A DNA stretch of 64,000 nucleotides, taken from the NCBI GenBank assembly GCA_029207755.1, contig JARCOQ010000008.1:25223021-25287020 (forward strand). The letters are read 5' to 3'. Below are positions 45,835 to 55,924 of this stretch, one piece after another; within the stretch, counting starts at the first letter, position 1, and the number at the start of each line of letters is the position of its first letter. Source of the DNA: Chamaea fasciata (taxonomy: Eukaryota; Chordata; Aves; Passeriformes; Sylviidae). The notes under the pieces were generated by a model, which was not told the origin of the DNA, did no database searches, and saw nothing but the letters and a program-made list of their open reading frames with translations. The position numbers and the translations under genes were made by a program.

Positions 45835-48800
45835 ACTAAATAATAGTACTGCATATGACAAACGAAACATATTCTGGTGTCTAGGCCAGCTCCAGAATTG
45901 CCCTTTCTCTTGTAAGCAGAACTCCCCCTACCAAACCTCTCCTTATGCTCTGATACAGTTCAGTCACATCTAGCAAAATATTTTAGGAAAGGCCTATGGA
46001 CTCTCCTGGGATTTAGGATCATCCTAAAAGATGATTGGAAGGTCAAGTAAGTGCCAAAATATGGAGATAAAATCCTTTTAAGTATCCACTTTGGCTTCTG
46101 CCTTAACATCACAGACTTTCTTTGTTTAGAGTTTGTAGTTCCTGAGAGAATTTTCGTGGTTCAAACTGAGCAATTCCTTCTGATTTAAGCCAGAAGACTA
46201 ACCTTCATCTGCCACACTCCTGGGCAGAGCAGGAAGTTGTTCCAAAACAGATAGTCCCATGACCAGCCAAATAATGCTTGAGGAGAGAGCTGTAGACTTA
46301 TGCCACCTATGGCCTTTGTTCCCAGAATTAGACCCAAAGCATCTTATCATAGAAGAGACAAATCTTGTCTATTTTATCTTCTGCTCTGCTATTTGTGGGG
46401 AGCAGCAGTTCCAGGAGACAACAGCATAAACACAGCTAGAGAAGAAGAATTTCTCAGCCTTTTCTGGGGGCTGAGGACTTTGTGATACTGAAAAGTCATC
46501 TCAGGAAGGGAAAGGTATGACCATGTAAGCTTATTGCTGCCATTTGGTTGTTCAATTTTTCACTGTGCTTGGAGGATGCAGGGGCAGGTAACCCAAGAAA
46601 AAAGCTGCTCCTGGGCATGAGCCTGACAGAGTAGAACATCACAGCCAATAGACTCCAAGTGAGAAGACAGAAGATGTAAGCTAAGAAAGATACCCTTTCA
46701 CATTCCTATCTCTTGCAGAATACTTATGGTCACTTCAAATTCAAGACTGAAAGCCACTGAAATCTCTGCTTTCTCCAAGAGAAAGGGCATCTGCTTTCTT
46801 ATGCTTTCAGGCTCTAGGTGTCAGAACCACATTCTCCCTGTTTGCTTGCTTCCTGCCACTCTTGACTCTTGACTCTTGTGGTTTAAATCAATGTTCCAGA
46901 GAGGAAACAGGGAGAATTTCTTTGAGATTAAAGGGCTGTGTGAAGAGAAGCAAGGGGAAAAAAAGATGTGTGCTTCAGTTTAGTGGTTAGTGATTTGTGT
47001 CCTTTTCACTCTTCTGTCACCAAAGGAAAGAGAAGGGGAAAAAAGAGGAGGAAAAGCTAATGAGGGATAAAGTGCACAGGTCTGTCAGTTTAGACGTAAA
47101 ACTTGAGGGAGGAATTTAGTATTCTGCACAATTGCTTCCTTCTTCTTCTTGCTGCAGTTGCTTCTCCACTTGCTAATTCATCTTAATTATAGAATATTTG
47201 GACAGCTCAGAGCAAAGTTCTCTGTTGACAGTGCTTGAACAAAAGAAAGTATTTGGGCTCATGAATAGATGCTGTGCTGAGGAACCCTAATTGGCTTGCT
47301 ATGACTGACAGTGCTACAGATTACACAAGTGGGGCTGGTGGTGTGCCTGGATTTTGCACAGTTTTCCTTGATCTGTCTGTTCTCTTACATATTCTCCTAC
47401 CCTCTCTGTGTCTCTTTGCATCCTGCCCCTCCTACAGGGTGAAGAAACTGGGGTGAAAAGCTTCAGGTACCTGGAGGATTTTAACAGGATATTCAGAAAA
47501 CAATGGAGGGTGTCTTATACCTGAAGAAACCCATACACAGCTCTGCTTGATCCTGGAAAGAGGGTATTAACAGTAATACATTAATAATATTGACAGTTTT
47601 AGTAGCTTGATTGCTGCAGAAATAAGGTCTCAAGTAAGATGACATTTATGACTGGATAGCTAAATGATTTTCACTTTGGATCCACAAAGAAAGACCAGAG
47701 GGCCAAATGGAAGGACTGGCTCAGATCACTATGGCTACAGAGCTGAGAAGGAGCACAATCCAATGCCAAGAAGCAATGGGGCTTCTCTTCATCTCAGAGG
47801 ATGTTGTGTCCCTGTGCTTTTGATGCTCTCTGCACAGGGCTAAGATGCCTTCTGCTTTGGGCTCGCTCATTTTCCTTGAAGCCACATGGTTCCCCTACAG
47901 ATGAGTGGGAAATATTCTATTTTAAAGAGGTTATTATCTCCCAGGACAACCAAAGTGAAATTGCCACTCTCCTTGGAAATAAGCTGTGGTGCTTGAATGC
48001 CATGCTATTCTAATGCATCTCAGTCCTGCTGGGAGTGACCTTCCGGAAACTTATTTTCTCTGCAAGAAATCTCAGCCCCAAAGCCATCCCATTTTCTCCT
48101 GCCTATCTATGCAGACCAGAAGGGAGGTTTTATTTAGGTAGCTCTCTCTTTGCACTTTAGGCCAATTACCTTTTTTTTTTGTGTGTGTGAAGTGCACAAG
48201 GAGGTCTCTTTCAGCATAAGAGGATGCCTCTAGATGGTTTTGAATGGTAGAAAACAAATGACACAGTTTATTAAAGAGGAGAATATTTCAGGGACAAGTG
48301 GTCTAAAACATAGTCTGCTGCTTTATGTTATAATATAGAAAAGTTTCTATTATAGTTAGTATACCACTTTCCATCTCTTTCCCAAAATCTTTTTATTAAT
48401 GTGACGGAAGTTACACCTTTTTCAGTCATGATAAACCCCAGAGACAGCTATGAAATGGAGACTATTCACTCTGCAGTATCCAATGCTGATGTTTCCTGTG
48501 TCTCCAATGGGCTGGGCAGCTGGGTATGCTCCCCAGCATTCCCAGACACACTCAGAGCAGGCAGAAGAAGGCCCTCCTTGACCTCTCCTAGTCACTGAAA
48601 CACACCTGTGGTAAAAAGTCAACCAGAGCAGAGGTCAGCCCACTCACTGCTCTGTTACTTAGATAAGGTGCTGTTAGTATTAATCCCTTTATCACTGAAA
48701 TCGGAATTTTATTTTAACAAACACAAAGTCAGAAGCACCCAAAGTTTCAAATTTCATTGAAAGTCTAAGGAAGTTGAGCAACTTTAGGATCCCCTTGAAA

Positions 48801-49060
48801 TTCCAGCCTATGAAAGCAGAAAGCAGTGCTATTAAATTGGGCAGCCTCTTGGCACTGCCAAAGAATAATGTAACTTAAGCTGGAAATGTGGAGTGAAAGA
48901 TTTTTCTAGGACACAACTTTGTTCAAGGAGTACCAGCTTCTGTAGTAAAAAAAAGCAGGAGGAAGGGACAGTCACATCACCTCACCCAGATGAGTGCTCA
49001 GGGCAGAATCAGGTTTACCCAAACCACTATTGAGAGATGTCAGTTTATTTTGGGCCTTGC
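45835..49060. other. Non-coding stretch, nothing recognised
   Basis: No repeat family seen. Purine-rich segment at 47024-47064 (aaaggaaagagaaggggaaa). GACTCTT is repeated three times near 46862-46877. Frames stay below 72 codons, shorter than expected for any real exon-rich region. A T10 followed by GT repeats sits at 48171-48188. Confidence 0.6.
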
Positions 49061-49064
49061 CAGC

Positions 49065-49480
49065 TTTTTCCTGATGTCTCACTTAAATCCTCTTTGCCTG
49101 CTTTTAAGCCAATACCTTCTTATATCTACAGTAGACATGCATTTATTTATTTATGACTCACTGTGCCACTACCTTCAGTGCATGTAAAATCTGCTACTCT
49201 AATTCCCCTCTTTTTTAGTCATTGGAGACTTAAATCACTTGATTTCTTTCAATCTTTCCAAATTAAGTCAGACTTTCTAGATATCTGCTGACCCTTTTTG
49301 TTCTGCTGATAATTATTTTCAGTTAGCTAGATTACATCTTTCTCAAAGAAAAATGGTTCCCAAACCTGGATACAACACTGCAGCAGGGCAGAGAAGGAAC
49401 ATTTCACACCTTTTCCTACAGAAATCCTGTATTAATAGGTACATTAGCACTTGGTTTGATGCTTCTTTGTCTGTGTGTAA
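49065..49480 (-). mobile_element. Ancient CR1 LINE fragment, internal 3' region
   Basis: The plus strand follows the reverse complement of an old CR1 lineage: CCTGATGTCTCACTTAAATC, CTGCTTTTAAGCCAATACC, later CTTTCAATCTTTCC, CAGACTTTCTAGATATC, GGTTCCCAAACCTGGATACA, ACACTGCAGCAGGGCAGAG and ATTTCACACCTTTTCCTAC with CTGTATTAAT. This order (CTAATCTAAACC, CTTTCAATCTTTCCTCATAG, TGCCCAAAACTGGACACAATACTCC, GAATTAC..CTTGCTTACAACACTCCTG) is shared with turtle and crocodile CR1s. The copy is heavily diverged with indels; reading frames are broken. Confidence 0.6.
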
Positions 49481-49569
49481 CAACACAACAGGATGCCAGG
49501 GCTCCACAGAGTTCTCTGAAATGCTGAGAACCAGGAGTGAACACAAGATGTGGTATTTAATTGTATAAG

Positions 49570-49643
49570 GGTTTTTTGTTTGTTTGTTTTCTGCTTTTGG
49601 GTTCTTTTTGTGGCTTTTTAAATTTTTTTTTATTTTTTTAAAT
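49570..49643. repeat. T-rich low-complexity tract with (GTTT)n
   Basis: Starts as GTTTTTTGTTTGTTTGTTTT and degrades into T8 and T7 runs (aattttttttta, tttttttaaat). Simple-sequence DNA with no gene content. Confidence 0.85.
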
Positions 49644-49644
49644 T

Positions 49645-52600
49645 CTGAGTGAATTAAAGAGGGTCACACCTTTTCAGGTCATAATGCTCATGTTCCCACA
49701 GGAGACTGTGAGGGAGAGACAACTTGATGTCTGGTTCAGGCCTGCTCTTATCTCTAGACCCAGCAGTAGTTCAAGTGCTGTCAACCAAAAACTTTGCATT
49801 AGAATTTTGTATGTGTGTGCACACGCAAAATGTCTCTGTGTGCGTGTAAAATGCAAAGGAGGAGTTCAATACTGTATGAAATAAGATCAGTATAGATTAT
49901 TAATACCAAATTAATGCCTAAGTAGATAAAATATTTGAAAATATTATTATGAGTTGGAAATGGACGTTACCTTGTAAAAGACTGAACCTTCTCTTTCTTA
50001 TGTGACCCTTCCCATACTCAACCCAAGTCACCACTTGCCAATCTGCAAATCTTGGAGGCCAGCAACCTCCCCACTAAGAGCTGCTATGCAGGCATACAAA
50101 TGCATGGGGATTCTTTATTGAGTTAATAAAAGATATGCATATATACAAATATGAATATATGGAAATATATGAACGTGAATGAAATTTTGCTATGAGTTGC
50201 ATTTTTTTTTTGGATACTATTTTTTCCACTAATGTTTAGACATGCTATACAGCAGCAACTGGTCTGGATACGAAAAGATGTGAGTAGGAGAGTTGGCACA
50301 AGCGAGGTAATACCCATTTTTCTATTTTCCATTTTATGTTAGCTAAATATTGCTCTCTTGCTGGTATTAATAACAAATAAGCAATAGTGTTGCTTTGTAT
50401 GCTACTGTTCTCATTAACCTTGGTTGCAGAATACCATAATGCAGGTCAGTGTTAGGGCAGACCAGCAAGGAAAGATTTCAGTGAGGTTTATGATGTTCTG
50501 GTGGGATTGGATTCACATGTTCCTGGGATAAGGGTTGCCCATGATGGTAGAACACTTTGATCCACTTTGAGATAAAAGAGAGAATAGGTAACGAAGAGAA
50601 TAAGGAGAAGAAATATTCTCAAAAGGAAAATACATTACATAATCAAGTTTTGTTGAGATGGGTGGGGAGCCCAATAAAGCCTGTGCTGTCTGAAGCACAG
50701 ATGATCTATGAGAGGCTGCAGAAAGAGGGAGGATGGGAGTGACCTTTGGAAACCCCAGTGAATGCAGTGGTTCAGGAGCAGCTCCTTTTCACCAGATTGC
50801 CTCAAGAACATTTTCCTACCTTGCCTTTTCCTTTCTTTGAAGTGAGGCACTGTCAGGATTGCTTGTACTTTTTGTTTTCAGCTGTCACCCAGTCCCTCTG
50901 CAGTCAGAATTGAATTTATCAGCCCTGTCATGAAGGTGCAGCCACTGAAATAACTGCAAATAGGAAAGGCTTTGAGTGCTGAGGCAAACAGCTCTGTCTG
51001 GATGGGCTCTCCTGAGAAACTGCATACAGATACAACCACTAAGAAACAGGAAGCTACTGAGTAGGATGGGATATTTTCTCAGGAAAATGTATCTACCTTG
51101 TTTGGTTGGTTTGTGGCAGTTGGAAATGGATGGATGAACGGATGGATGTATGGTGCTGTATTCACCTTCCCTGTGATCTGGCTCAGCATAACAGTGGAGG
51201 GAAGTACCTGCTGCAGTGGTTTAATGTGGAGATTTCTGTGTGCTAAAATATCTTTGGTACAAGAGTTTGGGCATGTTATGTTGAGGAAACGTTTAAATGC
51301 AGAAGTCAAACCTGTTGGCTGGATTTTCAGGGAAGATGGCTGCAATAGCTGAAGAGGCTTCTTTACCTTGAGTATCCCCACTACTTTATGATTGACTGAT
51401 TTTTTCTCTTTTAGCTTTGACATTTCAGGAGACTGGAAGCTCAGAGCAACTGCCCTTTCTCTTTTGGAACTCCCACCAAGGAGGGAGGGCCAAATAGCAG
51501 TCCCAACCATGCTTGGTTGGAGGGTAAAGTGCAGTGACAAGAACACAAACCTCCTGTTCTCTCTGTGGGTTTGGGCTTCTGTGTCAACATTTTACAATGC
51601 TCCATTTATTGGCAGCAAAGCTCAGTGAGGTATTTATCAAGGCTTTTTGTGGGGGAATGGCAAACTTCTTTTGAATGTCACTGCTGAAGGTGAGGAAATA
51701 GGAACAGGTGGCAAAACAACCCCCTGAATGTATTTATTGCATGACTTGGCTGAGAAGGAGCATCCCCAGCTTTACAGCTCTTGGAATAGCCATGGCAGCT
51801 GCAGCTGACCTGCAGATGTTGGCCTCTCAGAGGGACCCACTGGCCACCTGCTCCAAGTTGCTTTTGCCAGGAGCTGGCTTGAAACAGAGATGCTGATGGC
51901 TCCAGTGGGATGGAGGCTTTCTCCTGATGGACACCTGACCATACCCAGCTCAGCAGGGAGTGATCAGAAATTATTCATTCTGTGCTCCAGTCAGATGGGT
52001 GCAAAATTGTGAGTAACATTGCTGATGCCAGTAGTTACTCAGAGGTAACTACAGAGCAGAGAAGCAAGCAGGGATTTGTCTGCCAGTCCTCTTTTTCCTC
52101 TGGACATGCACTGCTCAGGTAGGTCTGCGTGAAGGAGACTGCTCTCCTCCTACTCCTTCATCCTCACTCATTTAAAGCTCTTCAGCTAAGGCGCAAAAAA
52201 GTGCTGTAGTTATACAGATGATTAGTTGAGAGGAGATGTAAACAGAGCTGAGAAATCCTTTACTGCAACAGCTTTTTAGTCCTAAGGTTTTTGGGGATTC
52301 AGCTGTCCTTTGCTGGAGTATAGACCAAGATGCAGCAGTGATTAAACCTTCTGCAGGCACAGGAATTTTTCTGGTTCCCTCACTTTAATGTTATTTAACA
52401 AGATGCAGAAATCTTTAATAAAGCATATGTGAAAGTGTGTGCCTGAACAGCAATAAAAGGAAAGTTTTCCAGGACCCATTTGGTGAAAGCAGGGCACTTG
52501 AGCTGTGTCTCACAGATTATAAACCTATTACACATTTACTGTTTTCCTCCTGGAACAAGCCCAGCTCTGTGAACCTCACGCTGTGCAGAGGGTCCCATTA

Positions 52601-52685
52601 TGAACTGTGTGAAACCAGCAAAACAAAACCATCTTCAATCTTTGTGAATCTTGTTAGCCATGAAATGCCTTGCATTTACTGCACA
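49645..52685. other. Non-coding stretch with one splice-bracketed candidate
   Basis: A 155-codon minus-strand frame (51079-51546) is opposed by 84- and 78-codon plus-strand frames and has no domain. At 50882-50935 a 54-base segment open in one phase is bracketed by splice-like signals (see findings). An AT-alternating tract lies at 50132-50172 (agatatgcatatatacaaat). GGATGGATGAACGGATGGATG at 51128-51148 is a short (GGAT) tract. Confidence 0.5.
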
Positions 52686-52689
52686 CTTT

Positions 52690-52905
52690 GGCAATAAATA
52701 CAAGGTGAAGTGAAAAGATGCACATTATTAAACTATACTCCTTAATGGATTTGATATCATCTAATGTCTAAGTCATGCAGCATTGCTGAGATATGAACAG
52801 CACTTGATACAGCAGAGCCCTTTAAATCGAGGGCTTGATGAAGGAAAAGTCCCTCTATGGTAATACCTACTCAGCGTCTGACAGCATAATGCCCCATTAT
52901 AATGG
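52690..52905. promoter_or_regulatory. Candidate conserved non-coding element
   Basis: Repeat-free block with GCACATTATTAAACTATAC, CTCCTTAATGGATTTGATATC, CATCTAATGTC, TTTAAATCGAGGGC and CCCATTATAATGG. A CATTATAATG-type palindrome closes the block near 52892-52902. CpG survives at ATCGAG and CAGCGTC. Motif density suggests an enhancer, weaker than the 31 and 43 kb candidates. Confidence 0.28.
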
Positions 52906-52909
52906 TAGG

Positions 52910-53390
52910 ACACACATCTTCCTTCCCTCTGTGGAACTGTGATTACCATCCTGGATTGAAGTGGGCTTCAATAATATGGACACTGCTTGCTCCTGCTGTG
53001 TTTTTCTGCTTTGAAATTGGAGTAATTTGTTGCAAATCTCTCCTACTCTTGCTCTCAGGATCCTTGAATCAGAAGAGTGGCTAATTGACAATAGAGCTGA
53101 TCTAAAAAATAATAATAGAAATGGTTGTTGAAGAAGCCAGCCAATGTTTACCTTTTTGGTTTAGAAGAAAAATTTTAACAATATTAGAAAAAGAGAAGGT
53201 AGTAATTGTAAGATATTTTTCTGAAATAAATCTGAAGGAGTGTGGGTAATGAAATGCATAGCTGTCCTTAGAAATAAAGCAGGTACTGACTTAGCATTCC
53301 ATGCTAAAACCCAGATGGGGGAGGACTGCCAGGACTATGTGCTGCTTGCCTGCGCTGCTAACTCCAGGGAGGGCTCATGTGACGTTCATG
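52910..53390. other. Non-coding stretch, nothing recognised
   Basis: Short AT-rich segment at 53100-53225, otherwise ordinary. Frames of 60 to 64 codons on both strands overlap and are not genes. Confidence 0.55.
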
Positions 53391-53395
53391 GGAAT

Positions 53396-53455
53396 TATTC
53401 AAGCAAGGAAAAAAGTATTCAAGCAAGGAAAAAAGTATTCAAGCAAAGAAAAAAG
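53396..53455. repeat. 20-base tandem repeat, three copies
   Basis: Units at 53396-53415, 53416-53435 and 53436-53455. The first two are identical (TATTCAAGCAAGGAAAAAAG); the third differs by one base (CAAAG for CAAGG). It is a recent minisatellite-like expansion, likely to vary in copy number. A 103-codon frame reads through it, giving repeated Ser/Lys-rich peptide, which is not evidence of a gene. Confidence 0.95.
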
Positions 53456-54165
53456 GCCTGGTGGGATGGTCCTCTCCCTTTAAGCCTTGTGGATCTTCTC
53501 CTTGTCTCTCCCGCCCCATGGCAGAGAAGAAGCCCCTCCAGGCCTTGCTAGCCTGGCATGAGGTGCAGCCCCTGGGCTCGTGACCCTGCACTGTGCTCAC
53601 CCAGCCAGGACTCCTGGTCTGCTCCCTGCCACCTGCCCAGGCAAACAGCTGGGTGCCTTCTGGCATGATGGGGGTGCTCCTAAGCTCTTGCCCCACTACC
53701 TCCTCCCCCCTGTTCAAGGCCCTTTCTTGCTTCCTTGCTGCATCTGTCCTTCCCTTTCCCCTTGAGTGTATCTGCTTGTGCCATGGTTGCTTTCCTGAGG
53801 GCAATGGGTTTCTGAGCTGACTTTTGCTGTAACAGCATGTTCTGACTCAGCCTTGTGTTAGCATGGGGCTGTGGACAGTCTGACAGGCTGTCTTTCTGCT
53901 GCCATTGGCTCTAGGGTCTCTCTGGATTGTATTCCATGCCATGGTACAATCCAGCCTTCAAGATAATAACAGAAAGACTTGGAGTTCCGGTTATAAACTT
54001 TTTGTGATCACCAGATGCTTCACTTTTATTCCCTCTCCTCCCTCTCCTCTACTGACATTTTTATGACTATTTATATACTTTCTGGAGAAAAAAGAAAAAG
54101 AAACTCAATAACATATTTTTCCTATACTTTTTATTAGGCCAATATTGAATTAAGGTATATTTTTT
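53456..54165. other. GC-richer non-coding stretch
   Basis: C-rich sequence at 53490-53770 (tctctcccgccccatggc, ctcctcccccctgttcaagg). A 121-codon minus-strand frame (53439-53804), rich in Gly/Arg/Gln, overlaps three plus-strand frames. CpGs are rare, so this is not a CpG island. No domain recognised. Confidence 0.5.
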
Positions 54166-54754
54166 TTTAGTAACAGTTATTTCTACTGTTCTTTTCCAGA
54201 ACACAAGAGGCAGCGGTAAGTAAGGCTGTACATTAGCCCATGACTGTGTGTGCAAATGCCACTGCTGCACAGAAGCTCCCTTTCTTGCTTTCCTTTGTGC
54301 TGCGTGTCACCTTCACACCACTGCCAGCAGCTCTCAATCACTCCCCTTGACAGAGGTCAAAGAGGACTTGCAAAGTCTTAAGTCTTCCTGGTGACAGTCC
54401 AAGGGGCTGCTAGAGCACTTTAGACAGCCTTCCTCTCCCTTTCTCAGCCTTCACAATGGAAGTTGCTTTTTTTCTGACCTGGAGGCATTTAATATTTCCT
54501 TAGTGCTATGCTAGCAATGGTGTCAGCTGGCAAATTGTCATGACTCATTTAGACTGACTTTGTCTGGACTTATTTCTTCATAGACTTTCAGCACAGCAAA
54601 ATCCAAATGTAAGTTTCTACATGATTCCCTCATCTCTACCAAACCTTCAGTGGGAACGTACTGAAATGGCTCCTAAATTCAACACCCTCACCATTATGGG
54701 CACAGCAAAGGACTCCTTGTAATGTATCAGATTAGCAGCTAGAATCCTTCATGA

Positions 54755-54850
54755 CATGCTTGTCTAAAGACTGTGGGTAACTCATTTGGCCTTTCTTGGT
54801 TTCCACTGGTGACTCATAAAATGGACATCATGCTCTTCCTTCTTTTTGGA
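54755..54850 (+). mobile_element. MIR-like SINE fragment
   Basis: GTGGGTAACTCATTTGGCC, TTTCTTGGTTTCCACTGG and GACTCATAAAATGGACATCA follow the sense 3' half of MIR-type SINEs (GGGCAAGTCACTTAACC, CTCTGTGCCTCAGTTTCC, CATCTGTAAAATGGGGATAA). Divergence is high. The preceding 100 bases may hold the rest of the element but do not match well enough. Confidence 0.45.
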
Positions 54851-54854
54851 TAAT

Positions 54855-55580
54855 CCACAAAGTTTTTATGATTATTCCCTATCTCCACGCTGTGCACTTC
54901 CTACGTAATGTGCAGGTTCTTTGGGACTGGGAGGACCTGGGGTTTCCCATGCAGTATTTTTATGCAAACAGAATGACCAACTTTCTTTCTTAATCTCTGT
55001 GCAGCACTCCGTGATGTATCCTTTTGATTAGGGGAAAAAAAAAAAAGGAGAACATTTAAAGAAGAATATTTTCTAAAAATGCAAGTGTATTTGGCAGCAA
55101 TACAATTTCCCTCTGCAGCCATGAAGCCCCACCCAGGAATGGAGAATTTAGAGAACTGTGGTGCCTGAGACATCCTACCCCATCTCCATGTCAGGCATGT
55201 ACTCATCCTCTTGAGTAACCTGCTTACACCAGGTAAGTGGCTTTGTTTGCATTTGTTCTGGAAAAGTGACCTCGAAAAGTATTTTGAAAGGCAGCAAGTG
55301 TGATAATTCCTTCCCAAGGCTGGGCATCATGGTTGTGTTACACATAACTGCCCCAGGTAATGTACTCCAGCACATTTAAGATTTACTGTGACACTCAGAG
55401 TCTATGTGGCAGCTGGGTCTGACAGTAGAGGCTGCCTCAGGGCTACATTTAGCATGCAATGAAGACAACCCAGAAGCCACACAACAAGGCACACAGGGCA
55501 CCTGAGCGGCCTGCACAGCACTTATCTCGAGCTGGCTCCATCTGTGTGAGCCCCAACCACAGCCCTACTGAGAGGTGCAC
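54855..55580. other. Non-coding stretch, nothing recognised
   Basis: A 138-codon minus-strand frame (54901-55317) crosses a poly-A run (55035-55046) and overlaps a second minus frame. It has no domain. A moderately GC-rich segment at 55490-55580 has a few CpGs (CCTGAGCGGCC, TATCTCGAGC) but no other sign of a promoter. Confidence 0.5.
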
Positions 55581-55584
55581 TGTC

Positions 55585-55922
55585 CCCCATCAAACGGCTA
55601 TTTCTCAATAATTTGGGTGGTGCTTGCCTTGGCGTGAAGACAGACATTCATTCATTTCATTTGGGCAGGAAATCTATATTCTGTATTATTCTTGTGTTAA
55701 TAATACAGAGGACTAAATCAAAGGTCAATTGATTTCCTGAAGCTGAACATACTTTTGGCGTTAGCACAAATACAGCCACCGTCAAAGAGCAGACCTTTCA
55801 ATTTAGCTCTTCTGCTGTCGATGTAAATAAAATTGCTCATGAAGCAAATTGCAGCCAGTTATTGTCTGCACTCAGAACCATTATGTTCTTTGGAAATGAT
55901 CATTTATGTTAGACAGTGGATT
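55585..55922. promoter_or_regulatory. Strong candidate conserved non-coding element with hairpin
   Basis: Repeat-free block carrying a perfect inverted repeat, TCTGTATTATT (55680-55690) and AATAATACAGA (55699-55709), with an 8-base loop. Around it lie CTCAATAATTTGGG, CAAAGGTCAATTGATTTCC (nuclear-receptor half-site AGGTCA), TTTGGCGTTAGC, AATTTAGCTC, GTCGATGTAAATAAAATTGC (FOX-like GTAAATA) and GAAATGATCATTTATG. CpGs survive in CAAACGGC, TTGGCGTG, CACCGTC and TGTCGATG. Fits a deeply conserved enhancer; alignment needed. Confidence 0.45.
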
Positions 55923-55924
55923 AA

